A stretch of DNA of 64,000 bases from Ascidiaceihabitans sp. (GTDB lineage Bacteria > Pseudomonadota > Alphaproteobacteria > Rhodobacterales > Rhodobacteraceae): assembly GCA_028825475.1 (NCBI GenBank), contig JAPKAB010000002.1, forward strand, positions 169,689 to 233,688, given 5' to 3'. The notes beneath the pieces are model-generated. The model was not told the DNA's origin, did not search any database, and saw only the letters and a program-made list of their open reading frames with translations. Within the stretch, counting starts at the first letter, position 1. Every line of letters starts with the position of its first letter. The position numbers and the translations under genes were made by a program. Shown in pieces: positions 43,342-52,196 of the stretch.

Positions 43342-44627
43342 CACTCCCAAACCGCACCCTGTTTACAAACGCTCGTTTGATAGACCCTGAAGCAGCGACA
43401 GAAACACTTGGCAGCTTGCTGATCGAAGACGGCATGATTGTCGCTGTTTACGATGCCGCGGCCACGACGGATGAGAGTGCGACCGTTATCGATTGCGTAG
43501 GTAAATATCTGGCTCCGGGCATTGTCGATATCGGTGTAAAAGTGTGTGAACCGGGCGAACGTCACAAGGAAAGCTTTCGCACGGCCGGCCAAGCCGCTGC
43601 TGCTGGCGGCGTTACCACAATGGTGACACGTCCCGATACAGATCCAACAATCGACAACCCTGAAACACTTGAGTTCGTAATCCGCCGCGCCCGCGAGGCC
43701 GCACCTGTGCACGTCCACCCAATGGCTGCTTTGACCAAAGCGCGCGAAGGTCGCGAGATGACGGAGATCGGTTTTCTTCAAGACGCAGGTGCTGTTGCCT
43801 TTACCGATTGTGACAGCGTGATTGTAGACACCAAAGTATTCAGCCGCGCATTGACCTATGCCCGTTCGCTGGGCGCATTGGTTATCGCACATCCTCAAGA
43901 GCCAATTCTGAGCAAAGGGGCTGCTGTCACTTCGGGTAAATTCGCATCTTTGCGTGGCCTACCTGCCGTAACGGCCATGGCCGAGCGCATGGGGTTAGAT
44001 CGCGACATCGCATTGGTAGAGATGACAGGCGCACGTTATCATGCCGATCAGATCACGACCGCGCGGGCGTTGCCAGCATTGGAGCGTGCCAAAGCAAACG
44101 GTCTAGATATCACTGCAGGTACGTCGATCCACCACCTAACGCTGAACGCGCTGGACGTGGCAGATTACCGGACGTTCTTTAAGATCAAGCCACCGTTGCG
44201 TGAGGAAGAAGACCGCCTTGCGATTGCGCAAGCAGTTGCCTCTGGCCTGATCGATATCATTAGTTCCATGCACACGCCCCAAGATGAAGAAAGCAAACGC
44301 CTGCCCTTTGAAGAGGCCGCAAGCGGTGCCGTAGCCTTGGAAACCTTCCTCCCTGCCGCTATGCGCTTGGTTCATGCCGATATCATCGATCTGCCAACCC
44401 TATGGCGCGCAATGTCATTCAACCCTGCTTCACTCCTTGGCCTGCCATCTGGACGCCTAAGCGTTGGAGCACCCGCAGATTTGGTCCTGTTTGATCCAAA
44501 CGCGCCATTCGTAATGGACCGCGCCACTCTGAAATCTAAATCCCGCAACACGCCATTTGACGGGCAGCGGATGCAGGGTAAAGTGATCGCAACCTACGTC
44601 AGCGGCAACAAAGTATACGGAACATAA
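43338..44627 (+). CDS. pyrC: Dihydroorotase-like protein lacking the metal site (PyrC')
   Basis: A 429-aa amidohydrolase-fold protein, class I dihydroorotase-like. The strand-1 motif, normally DxHVHxREPG, reads DIGVKVCEPG (residues 64-73): both metal His are Gly66 and Lys68, and the substrate Arg is Cys70. The catalytic Asp segment, usually TDHAPH, is SSMHTPQ. FSDDG is FTDCD. Other fold-level motifs (GVTTMVTRPDT, GTSIHHLTL) remain. It cannot bind two zinc ions like active enzymes, so it is probably the structural partner of PyrB, as PyrC' is in Pseudomonas. The ATG at 43338 overlaps the upstream stop. An active dihydroorotase must be encoded elsewhere. Confidence 0.9.
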   Translation: MTLPNRTLFTNARLIDPEAATETLGSLLIEDGMIVAVYDAAATTDESATVIDCVGKYLAPGIVDIGVKVCEPGERHKESFRTAGQAAAAGGVTTMVTRPDTDPTIDNPETLEFVIRRAREAAPVHVHPMAALTKAREGREMTEIGFLQDAGAVAFTDCDSVIVDTKVFSRALTYARSLGALVIAHPQEPILSKGAAVTSGKFASLRGLPAVTAMAERMGLDRDIALVEMTGARYHADQITTARALPALERAKANGLDITAGTSIHHLTLNALDVADYRTFFKIKPPLREEEDRLAIAQAVASGLIDIISSMHTPQDEESKRLPFEEAASGAVALETFLPAAMRLVHADIIDLPTLWRAMSFNPASLLGLPSGRLSVGAPADLVLFDPNAPFVMDRATLKSKSRNTPFDGQRMQGKVIATYVSGNKVYGT

Positions 44628-44630
44628 GCA

Positions 44631-45236
44631 ATGCCTATTATCGAAAACTCAGCCGTTGTTCTGACCCTTTGGGCAACCATCGGTTATCTTCTTGGCTCAA
44701 TTCCGTTTGGGATGGTTGTGGCCCGCATCATGAACCTTGGAAACCTGCGCGACATTGGTTCTGGGAATATCGGCGCGACAAACGTTCTGCGGACTGGGAA
44801 CAAGAAGGCTGCCGCACTCACCCTGACCTTTGATGCAGCCAAAGGAGCTATTGTACTTCTTTTGGCTCGTAATTTTGCAGGCGAAGACGCCGCACAACTG
44901 GCCGCAGGTATGGCAATGTTGGGTCACTGCTTCCCAATTTGGCTAAAGTTTAATGGCGGCAAAGGCGTTGCAACATTCCTTGGCATCATGCTGGCTTATT
45001 CGTTTCCAGTGGGTGCCGCCTGTTGCGCCACGTGGCTGATTGGCGCGTTTTTATGGCGCATCTCATCAATGGGCGCACTGGTTTCAGCAGCCGCCTCAAC
45101 ATTCCTGTTGATAGCTATGGGCGAAGGAACGGCCCTGTTCATGGGCATTTTTCTGACATTGATGGTGTTTTTCCGTCACCGCGAAAACATCAAGCGTATC
45201 CGCGCAGGCACTGAGCCAAAGATCGGCGCGAAATAA
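44631..45236 (+). CDS. plsY: Glycerol-3-phosphate acyltransferase PlsY
   Basis: A 201-aa inner-membrane enzyme acylating glycerol 3-phosphate from acyl phosphate, the first step of phospholipid synthesis. It shows GSIPFGMVVARIM, the SGNIGATNVLRTGNKKAAA loop and KFNGGKGVATFLG, the three PlsY motifs, and about five membrane helices. It starts 3 bases after the pyrC' stop and is the last gene of the operon. The convergent hairpin at 45244 follows. Confidence 0.95.
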   Translation: MPIIENSAVVLTLWATIGYLLGSIPFGMVVARIMNLGNLRDIGSGNIGATNVLRTGNKKAAALTLTFDAAKGAIVLLLARNFAGEDAAQLAAGMAMLGHCFPIWLKFNGGKGVATFLGIMLAYSFPVGAACCATWLIGAFLWRISSMGALVSAAASTFLLIAMGEGTALFMGIFLTLMVFFRHRENIKRIRAGTEPKIGAK

Positions 45237-45243
45237 CTAAAGC

Positions 45244-45264
45244 CGTAGGGGCGCCGCCCCTACG
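45244..45264. terminator. Bidirectional terminator hairpin between plsY and gshA
   Basis: CGTAGGGGC pairs perfectly with GCCCCTACG across a 3-base loop between two convergent genes. T-tracts are weak on both sides. Confidence 0.65.
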
Positions 45265-45265
45265 T

Positions 45266-46636
45266 TCAGTAAGAATATTCGCCGAACACTTTGGAAATGT
45301 CGCCATTCCAATCGCCATGATAGCGCTCTAGCAATTCGTCAGCAGGTGTTTTTCCGCTTTCTATGCTTTCATGCAGCGCGTTCAAGAAATGTGTTTCATC
45401 AGGAACCATTCCACCAGCACCACTGCGCCCACGAGCGACCAAACCACTGTGGCTTAGTGCCACCGCTTCGCGCGCAATGTCATGCATGTTGATGCCATCT
45501 ACCTTCGCTTGCAATCCGTCGATCGACGCAGCTACACGCAGTTCTTCGCGCTGTTCTGCAGTCCAATTTTTCACCAAATCCCATGCGCCGTCCAAAGCGG
45601 TTTGGTCATACATCAGACCAACCCAAAATGCAGGAAGCGCACACAGACGGCGCCACGGCCCACCATCGGCACCGCGCATTTCCATAAATTTCTTGATACG
45701 CGCCTCAGGAAAAGCCGTTGTTAGGTGATCGGCCCAATCCGATAGGGTTGGTGTTTCGCCCGGCAATGCAGGCAGATTACCCTTTAGAAAATCACGAAAG
45801 GACATACCCAATGCGTTGATGTATTTTCCATCGCGATAGACAAAATACATCGGTACATCGAGGGCATATTGGACCCAGCGTTCAAAGCCCATGCCGTCTT
45901 CAAACACCCATGGCAACATGCCAGTGCGATCGTCATCAAGGTGACGCCACACGCGGCCACGCCACGATTTATGCCCGTTCAGTTCACCCTCAAAGAACGG
46001 AGAGTTCGCAAACAATGCGGTCGCAACAGGCTGCAAGGCCAAAGCCACGCGCAATTTTTGCACCATGTCGACCTCAGACCCAAAATCAAGGTTCACTTGA
46101 ACCGTACATGTACGGCGCATCATTGTTGTGCCAGCGGTGCCTACCTTATCCATGTAGGCATCCATTAGCTTGTAACGACCCTTGGGCATCAACGGCATCT
46201 CGTCGTGTGTCCACAAGGGCGCTGCACCCAGACCGATGAAACCAACACCAATTTCGTCTGAAATTTCTTTGACTTCGCGCAGGTGAACGTTCACCTCGTC
46301 ACAGGTTTCATGGATCGTCTCGACAGGTGCACCAGATAACTCAAGTGCCCCACCTGGTTCCAAAGAAACATTCGCGCCGTCTTTTTCTAGGCCGATCAAG
46401 TGACCGCCTTCGCGCACTTCGGCCCACCCATGACGATCGCGCAACCCTTCCAGAACGGAAACGATGGATCGTTCACCCTCAAATGGCAGTGGCTTTAGCG
46501 TGTCTTTACAATAGCCAAACTTTTCGTGCTCGGTCCCGATGCGCCAATCCGCTTTTGGTTTGCATCCCTCAGCCAAATATTCGGCCAATTGGTCGTGATG
46601 TTCGATAGGTCCGCCGCCGGTTTGTGGAATGGACAT
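45266..46636 (-). CDS. gshA: Glutamate-cysteine ligase
   Basis: A 456-aa ATP-dependent ligase making gamma-glutamylcysteine, the first step to glutathione. It belongs to the plant/alphaproteobacterial GCS2 type, with WRIGTEHEKFGY, SLEPGGALELSGAP, MRRTCTVQVNLDFGSE and MGFERWVQYALDVPMYFVYRDG-like segments. This type differs from the E. coli GshA sequence class. It pairs functionally with the glutathione-degrading chaC near 3.5 kb, though the genes are distant. It is convergent with plsY. Confidence 0.93.
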   Translation of the reverse strand: MSIPQTGGGPIEHHDQLAEYLAEGCKPKADWRIGTEHEKFGYCKDTLKPLPFEGERSIVSVLEGLRDRHGWAEVREGGHLIGLEKDGANVSLEPGGALELSGAPVETIHETCDEVNVHLREVKEISDEIGVGFIGLGAAPLWTHDEMPLMPKGRYKLMDAYMDKVGTAGTTMMRRTCTVQVNLDFGSEVDMVQKLRVALALQPVATALFANSPFFEGELNGHKSWRGRVWRHLDDDRTGMLPWVFEDGMGFERWVQYALDVPMYFVYRDGKYINALGMSFRDFLKGNLPALPGETPTLSDWADHLTTAFPEARIKKFMEMRGADGGPWRRLCALPAFWVGLMYDQTALDGAWDLVKNWTAEQREELRVAASIDGLQAKVDGINMHDIAREAVALSHSGLVARGRSGAGGMVPDETHFLNALHESIESGKTPADELLERYHGDWNGDISKVFGEYSY

Positions 46637-46697
46637 GACATAGCTCCAAGATTGGCTGAGTTCAGGAATTTAGGGATGATGCGAATTGAAAGCGGAG

Positions 46698-47225
46698 TCA
46701 ATGTAACCTGTGGTGTGCGGGGCGCATTGTGCGCTTTTCCCAGATCACAACTGGTTGATCATCAGATCCGTTCAATTCACTTAACATACGTTCGGTTTTA
46801 AGGTCAGGCAATGTCGCGAAGGCATCAAACAGCGCCTCTGATCCAGCAGCATTGACTGGGATTAGCAAGCTATCGGCGTGTTGCGTATCCAGACGCCAAT
46901 GCGCTGGCTTGAGGCTACGCACGAGTGTGAGGCGCTCAAGATCAGCCAAGGCTACCGCACCACCCGTCATCGGACCGAAGTAAGCGATCTGCCCCTCATC
47001 AATCTGGACAGCCCCCGCACCACCCGCGTCTGTGCGAAAACGGCCCCGTTGGATACCAACCCAAATCAGGATCAGCGCAACTATCGTAACTGGAAAGCCC
47101 AGCAAATATAGCAAACCGCGTGAACCAAAAATCCAGAACAGGCCCAAGGCCAGAATCGCGCCACCATAAAGCGCCTCTCGCCAGCGAGTCATTCCGGCTG
47201 CAGCTTCTGGGCGAATAAAACTCAT
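46698..47225 (-). CDS. Conserved membrane protein, coupled to rsmE (175 aa)
   Basis: Two adjacent membrane helices (about 20-60) are followed by a beta-rich soluble domain (QIAYFGPMTGGAVALADL, then WRLDTQHADSLLIPV), again a PH-like layout. Its topology resembles the 144-aa protein of the pyrB operon, but I see no clear sequence identity. The ATG at 47225 overlaps the rsmE stop by 4 bases. The function is unknown. Confidence 0.78.
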   Translation of the reverse strand: MSFIRPEAAAGMTRWREALYGGAILALGLFWIFGSRGLLYLLGFPVTIVALILIWVGIQRGRFRTDAGGAGAVQIDEGQIAYFGPMTGGAVALADLERLTLVRSLKPAHWRLDTQHADSLLIPVNAAGSEALFDAFATLPDLKTERMLSELNGSDDQPVVIWEKRTMRPAHHRLH

Positions 47226-47944
47226 TTCCAATCTCCAAGCGCTGTTTGCCACAAGGTCAACGCGGCGACGGCTGCGGTGTCTGCTCGCAAAATACGTGGT
47301 CCCAATTGGGCAACGTGGGCGTACTCCAACCCTCGCAACCTTTTGCGTTCATTAGGCGAGAACCCACCTTCTGGCCCGATCAGAATGGCCCACGGCCCTG
47401 CACCACCTTCAAACGGGGTTGCGGGATCATTGGCGGTTGCTTCGTCACAGAACATGATTTGGCGTGACGTGTCCCAATCGTTCAAGACACGATCCAAACG
47501 CTTCATCTCATCGACTTTCGGAACGTAGGTGCCGCCACATTGCTCTGCCGCTTCAACAGCGTGGGCTTGCAAGCGTTCCTGCGAGATACGGCCCGAGTTG
47601 GTGTATTCCGTCTGCACAGGCACAATACGTGACGCGCCCATTTCGGCGGCTTTCTCAACGATAAAATCTGTGCGGGTCTTTTTGATCGGTGCGAAAAGCA
47701 ACCATAAATCGGGCGGCATCTGCAATGGACGCGTTTGAGATGCGATCAACAATGTGCCGCTGCGTTTTCCTGCTTCGATCACATCAGCAATAAATTCACC
47801 GTTCACTCCGTCGAACAACAGAACCTGCGCCCCTAGTGAAAGCCTCATCACGCCAAATAGGTAATGTGCCTGCTCCTTTGTTAAAGGAACTGATTGCCCT
47901 GCACTGAGGGCTGCGTCTATGTAAAGGCGGATCTTAGCTGTCAT
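47222..47944 (-). CDS. rsmE: 16S rRNA (uracil(1498)-N(3))-methyltransferase
   Basis: A 240-aa SPOUT-class SAM methyltransferase acting on U1498 of 16S rRNA in the 30S subunit. The knot signature is LIGPEGGFSPNE, followed by LGPRILRADTAAVAAL. The N-terminal PUA-like domain opens RLYIDAALSAGQSVPL. The start at 47944 (MTAKIRLYID) is the family start. It is divergent from ubiA with 12 bases between the ATGs, so the promoters must overlap the other gene. Confidence 0.94.
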   Translation of the reverse strand: MTAKIRLYIDAALSAGQSVPLTKEQAHYLFGVMRLSLGAQVLLFDGVNGEFIADVIEAGKRSGTLLIASQTRPLQMPPDLWLLFAPIKKTRTDFIVEKAAEMGASRIVPVQTEYTNSGRISQERLQAHAVEAAEQCGGTYVPKVDEMKRLDRVLNDWDTSRQIMFCDEATANDPATPFEGGAGPWAILIGPEGGFSPNERKRLRGLEYAHVAQLGPRILRADTAAVAALTLWQTALGDWK

Positions 47945-47956
47945 GAGTTGATACAT

Positions 47957-48919
47957 ATGCAAGAGAATACGCCAGCACCAGATGGTCACGTCGCAGATGC
48001 AGTAAAAAACAATTGGGTCGATACATGGGCCCCGCCATGGACGCGCCCATATTTGCGCCTTTCGCGGGCTGATCGTCCTATCGGGACGTGGCTGCTTTTG
48101 GTCCCATGTTGGTGGGGTTTGATGCTGGCAATGTTAAGCGATCAACAAATAGGTTGGTACGATCTGTGGATCGCTGTCGGCTGCGCTGCAGGTGCGTGGC
48201 TGATGCGTGGCGCAGGGTGCACGTGGAACGACTTCACGGATCGCGACATTGATGCACAAGTCGAACGTACACGGTCCCGCCCGATACCATCCGGACAGGT
48301 AAGCGGCAAAGCCGCATTGGTATGGATGGGACTTCAGGCCCTTATTTCCTTTGGTATTTTACTAACTTTCAACACCGCAGCGATCAAATTGGGCGTCTTG
48401 GCCCTAGTCCCTGTAGCTGTCTATCCCTTTGCAAAACGGTTCACTTGGTGGCCCCAAGTCTTCCTTGGGCTTGCGTTCAATTGGGGCGCGTTGCTGGCAT
48501 GGACTGCGCACACCGGTCGCTTGGAGGCACCCGCCGTTGTCCTATACCTAGCCGGCATCGCATGGACGTTGTTTTACGATACGATTTACGCCCATCAAGA
48601 TATCGAAGACGACGCCCTAATCGGGGTCAAATCAACTGCCCGACTGTTTGCAGAAAAAACACCTGATTGGCTGCGCCGTTTTCTGGCACTGACTGTTGGA
48701 TTAATGGGGATCGCTGTCATTTTCAGCGCTTTGCCCAACGCATCTACCTTGGCAATGGTCTTTGTCTTGGCTGGGCCGTGGGCCATGGGGTGGCATATGG
48801 CGTGGCAATTGCGTGGTTTAGACATCACCGATCCCGCGAAATGCATGCAATTATTTCGTGTTAACCGTGACACCGGCATGATTCCGCTGTTCTTTTTTGC
48901 GATTGCACTGTTCGTTTGA
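47957..48919 (+). CDS. ubiA: 4-hydroxybenzoate polyprenyltransferase
   Basis: A 320-aa inner-membrane prenyltransferase attaching the polyprenyl tail to 4-hydroxybenzoate in ubiquinone synthesis. The two Asp motifs are NDFTDRDIDAQVERTRSRPIPSG (partly quoted in the family as NDxxDxxxD) and YDTIYAHQDIEDD. About eight membrane helices follow the polar N-terminus. The ATG at 47957 fits. It uses the product of the prenyl diphosphate synthase encoded at 14.8 kb. Confidence 0.94.
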   Translation: MQENTPAPDGHVADAVKNNWVDTWAPPWTRPYLRLSRADRPIGTWLLLVPCWWGLMLAMLSDQQIGWYDLWIAVGCAAGAWLMRGAGCTWNDFTDRDIDAQVERTRSRPIPSGQVSGKAALVWMGLQALISFGILLTFNTAAIKLGVLALVPVAVYPFAKRFTWWPQVFLGLAFNWGALLAWTAHTGRLEAPAVVLYLAGIAWTLFYDTIYAHQDIEDDALIGVKSTARLFAEKTPDWLRRFLALTVGLMGIAVIFSALPNASTLAMVFVLAGPWAMGWHMAWQLRGLDITDPAKCMQLFRVNRDTGMIPLFFFAIALFV

Positions 48920-48980
48920 TTGAATCACGAAGCCTCTGCGCGTATCAGTGCAATACGCCACGTCTGGCCCCACAACTGAG

Positions 48981-50909
48981 ATGAATACGCCCATGCGTCT
49001 GTCCGCGATTGCCATTGTAGCTATTACCTTTGTTTCAGCCGCGGCTGTTTCACTTGTAGCAGCCAGTTTTTCCGTAAAACTGATCGAGGAAACCTCAGAG
49101 ATTGGGGTGCGCCAAGCGCTGGACACAGCAGAAATGCCGTGGGCAGAAGTTGAAGCCGATGGCTTGCAGGTAACCCTGGAGGGTATTGCACCCACTGAGG
49201 CAACACGCTTTGCAGCGCTTAGTACAGCTGGAACAATCGTGGATGCCGCCCGCGTGATAGACAACATGGAGGTTGTTGCATCAGCCGCCCTTGCTCCACC
49301 ACGGTTTTCAGCAGAAATTTTGCGCAACGACTCTGGTATCTCGGTTATCGGTCTGATCCCGACACAGACAGACCGCGAAGATATTCTAGACCGCTTTGCC
49401 GCCATGAGTGGGAATGGTAAGGTTACCGACCTGATCGAAAGCGCTGATTACCCAACTCCAGAAGGTTGGAATGACGCGCTTGGTTTTGCTTTAACTGCAA
49501 TGGAGCAACTGCCACGATCAAAAGTTTCAATTTCTGCTGGCCGCGTATCGATTACCGCCATTACGGACAGTGCTGAAGACAAAGCGGCACTAGAAAAACG
49601 TTTGAACCGCGCGGCCCCTCCGGGCCTACGCATGCGTTTAGACATTTCAGCCCCGCGTCCGGTCATCACCCCATTTACTTTGCGTTTCTTGATCGATGAA
49701 ACTGGCGCACGCTTTGATGCCTGTTCTGCGGATACCGAAGAGGCAAAAGGTGTTATTCTTGCATCGGCTAAGGCCGCTGGTATGGACGGCGAAGGCAAGT
49801 GTACGGTTGGCATGGGAGTTCCTAGCGCGAATTGGTCCAACGCCGTTGATGACAGCATCAAAGCCTTGGCAGAGCTCGGCGGCGGATCAGTCACCATTTC
49901 AAATGGTGACATTACACTGATTGGGGCAGAGGGAACCGCACAAGGACAGTTTGATCGCGTGGTTGGCGAATTGGAAACTTCATTGCCAGAAGCGTTCGCT
50001 TTGTATGCCAAACTGCCGGAAACCATCGATCCAAACCAAGGTCCACCAGAATTTACAGCGACCCTTAGCCCAGAAGGTCAAGTGCAACTTCGCGGCCGAT
50101 TGGTAAGCGACAACCTCCGGTCAGTCGTAGACAGCTATGCGAAAGCACGCTTTGGGTCAGAAAAAGTATACATTGCCACACGCGTGGTTGACGGATTACC
50201 AAACGATTGGGCTGCAAGGGTTTTGACTGGACTTGAAGCGCTATCAGGCCTGAACAACGGCGCGGTCACTGTAACTCCAACAACTATGAGCATTCGCGGC
50301 AATACGGGCGATCCTGATGCAAGCCGCGCAATCGCAACCCTTTTGGCCACCAAGCTTGGCGAAGCACAAGAGTTCGAAGTTGATGTAACTTATCAAAAGA
50401 AGCTTGATCCAGTCGCTGGCATTCCAACACCAGATGAATGCGAGGCAGATATTGGTCAAATCGTTTCTGCTGGACAAATCAGCTTTGAACCAGGCAGCGC
50501 AACGATTGACGCATCAACCTTGACTACAATGGACAAAATCGCTGAACTTTTGAAAACCTGCGGCGACATTCGTTTGGAAATTCAAGGCCATACTGACAGC
50601 CAAGGCCGTGAAGAGATGAACCTCGCGCTGAGCCAAAGCCGCGCACAATCAGTGTTAAACGAGCTGCGGGCCCGACGTGTTCTGACCTCTTCATTCTCGG
50701 CAAAAGGTTACGGTGAAAGCCTTCCACTGCAAGACAATGACACGGAGGAAGGCCGCGAAGCGAACCGCCGTATCGAGTTTAGATTGATCCGCCCCGAACC
50801 TTCTGTCCGAGAGGGCGAAACAATGCTGGAAACTATTGCAGAAACAGGCAATACACCGCAGTCTGAGAGCACACTGCCTAGTGAAGGGGAAACCGATGAG
50901 CAGAACTGA
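48981..50909 (+). CDS. OmpA-family protein with three internal repeats
   Basis: A 642-aa envelope protein with an N-terminal signal anchor (about 8-30). Three similar segments begin with a Trp at residues 163, 285 and 410 (spacing 122 and 125) and run W-x-A-x3-(A/G)-L-x2-L through G-x-V-(S/T)-(I/V)-(S/T). I infer tandem BON-like domains from this pattern. The C-terminus (about 490-610) is an OmpA peptidoglycan-binding domain (IQGHTDSQG, ANRRIEFRL). It overlaps the next small gene by 14 bases. I expect a periplasmic or membrane-anchored cell-wall protein. Confidence 0.83.
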   Translation: MNTPMRLSAIAIVAITFVSAAAVSLVAASFSVKLIEETSEIGVRQALDTAEMPWAEVEADGLQVTLEGIAPTEATRFAALSTAGTIVDAARVIDNMEVVASAALAPPRFSAEILRNDSGISVIGLIPTQTDREDILDRFAAMSGNGKVTDLIESADYPTPEGWNDALGFALTAMEQLPRSKVSISAGRVSITAITDSAEDKAALEKRLNRAAPPGLRMRLDISAPRPVITPFTLRFLIDETGARFDACSADTEEAKGVILASAKAAGMDGEGKCTVGMGVPSANWSNAVDDSIKALAELGGGSVTISNGDITLIGAEGTAQGQFDRVVGELETSLPEAFALYAKLPETIDPNQGPPEFTATLSPEGQVQLRGRLVSDNLRSVVDSYAKARFGSEKVYIATRVVDGLPNDWAARVLTGLEALSGLNNGAVTVTPTTMSIRGNTGDPDASRAIATLLATKLGEAQEFEVDVTYQKKLDPVAGIPTPDECEADIGQIVSAGQISFEPGSATIDASTLTTMDKIAELLKTCGDIRLEIQGHTDSQGREEMNLALSQSRAQSVLNELRARRVLTSSFSAKGYGESLPLQDNDTEEGREANRRIEFRLIRPEPSVREGETMLETIAETGNTPQSESTLPSEGETDEQN

Positions 50910-51222
50910 ATTTGTAGTCGCCACAGCGATTATTCTGTTCGTTGCATTTTGCCTTGGCTGGTTTGCGAACTGGCTGGTGCACCGCTTTACCCGCGTGGCA
51001 GCAGGCGATGTGGCAGAGTTGGACCGCATGAGCCAAGAATTGCATGAAGCTGAAGAAACACGGGATCAAGCGATCACATATCTTCAGCAACGTGAGGCAG
51101 AATTGACCAATCAGCTGAACCAAACAGAAGCTGAATTGCGCGCGGCAATGGATGGTCTTCGTGACGCACGTCACGAGACCGAAGAAATGCGCCGCTACAT
51201 AGAAAGCGTCAACCAAGCTTAA
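50896..51222 (+). CDS. Small membrane-anchored coiled-coil protein (108 aa)
   Basis: One N-terminal membrane helix (about 6-26, VVATAIILFVAFCLGWFANWL) is followed by a charged coiled coil (ELDRMSQELHEAEETRDQA, then QQREAELTNQLNQTEAEL). Its start lies inside the end of the OmpA gene (14-base overlap), so the two are translated together and may act together in the envelope. No family is recognised. The stop overlaps that of a convergent LysR gene by 4 bases. Confidence 0.8.
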   Translation: MSRTEFVVATAIILFVAFCLGWFANWLVHRFTRVAAGDVAELDRMSQELHEAEETRDQAITYLQQREAELTNQLNQTEAELRAAMDGLRDARHETEEMRRYIESVNQA

Positions 51223-52088
51223 TGCAGTTTGTGGATACGGGCGTAAAGCGCGTCGAACACGTATCGAACACGTGGATTGGTTTTTAGGCCTGTATGTGCG
51301 GCCAGCCATATTGGTATTGTCCCAATTGGCATTTCTGGCGCTATACGCTGCACCCGGGGGTCAGCATCCCCGATCATCACCTGGTTAAACCCTATCCCAA
51401 ATCCGGCAAGAACCATCTGCCAGCAAACCACCTGATCATCGCTGCGGAATTTGAAAAAATCGCGCGTAATTTCGTAACCCATTTTACGCATACCATCGAT
51501 AATCAATTCACTTCGATCATACCCAATTAGATCATGCTCTATCAGATCTTGAGGTTGCTGGGGCATGTTGTTGCGCTCAAGATACGAATGAGCCGCATAT
51601 ATCCCTAACTCAAGTTCCGTTACCTTTTTGGCAATTACATCAAGCTGGGTCGGCTGATACATTCGCAGCGCAATGTCAGCCTCACGGCGCAACAAGTTAT
51701 CTGTCTCATCCGTGGCAACCACTTCGATCTGGATATCGGGCTCTTGTGCATGAATCTCACTAAGGATCGTTGGTAGGATATATGTCGCAACGATCTGACT
51801 GGCAGAGATGCGCACCGTTCCTGTTAGGGTGATGCCCTCAGTGACCTGTCCAAGATCGGCGGCGGCTTCGCTCATTTTTGACACCTGCGCGGCCAGTTTT
51901 ACACCTTCAGACGTCAACTCGATCCCACCCGTTGTCCTGCGTAGGACGCGGTACCCCAATGCCAGCTCAAGGGTTGATATATGCCGACTAAGCGTTGGCT
52001 GGCTCGTTTGACTGGCCCGTGCGGCAGCAGACAAGGATCCGTGCGAGGCAACATTCGCAAACGATTGCAACAATGCCCAATCAGGCAT
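51219..52088 (-). CDS. LysR-family transcriptional regulator
   Basis: A 289-aa regulator from the ATG at 52088, preceded by GGAG with 8-base spacing; an ATG at 52106 adds six residues. The helix-turn-helix is in residues 1-60 (SHGSLSAAARASQTSQPTLSRHIS). The effector domain follows, with SASQIVATYILPTILSEIHAQ at about 95-115. It is divergent from an NAD-dependent epimerase-like gene, with a palindrome between them, the classic LysR layout in which the regulator controls the divergent gene. The effector is unknown. Confidence 0.88.
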   Translation of the reverse strand: MPDWALLQSFANVASHGSLSAAARASQTSQPTLSRHISTLELALGYRVLRRTTGGIELTSEGVKLAAQVSKMSEAAADLGQVTEGITLTGTVRISASQIVATYILPTILSEIHAQEPDIQIEVVATDETDNLLRREADIALRMYQPTQLDVIAKKVTELELGIYAAHSYLERNNMPQQPQDLIEHDLIGYDRSELIIDGMRKMGYEITRDFFKFRSDDQVVCWQMVLAGFGIGFNQVMIGDADPRVQRIAPEMPIGTIPIWLAAHTGLKTNPRVRYVFDALYARIHKLH

Positions 52089-52110
52089 GAAGTTCACTCC
52101 ATTCATTTTC

Positions 52111-52130
52111 GAATAACCTTATGCTTATTC
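52111..52130. promoter_or_regulatory. Candidate LysR operator between divergent genes
   Basis: GAATAA (52111-52116) and TTATTC (52125-52130) form a perfect 6-bp inverted repeat with 8 bases between. A second TATTCA/TGAATA pair links 52126-52131 to a site near 52151. Position between the LysR and epimerase genes supports an operator role. Confidence 0.5.
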
Positions 52131-52196
52131 ACCCAATTTAGATTTAAAAATGAATATCATAAATTGCTCCTAACGCAAATCACGATAGGAGCTATC

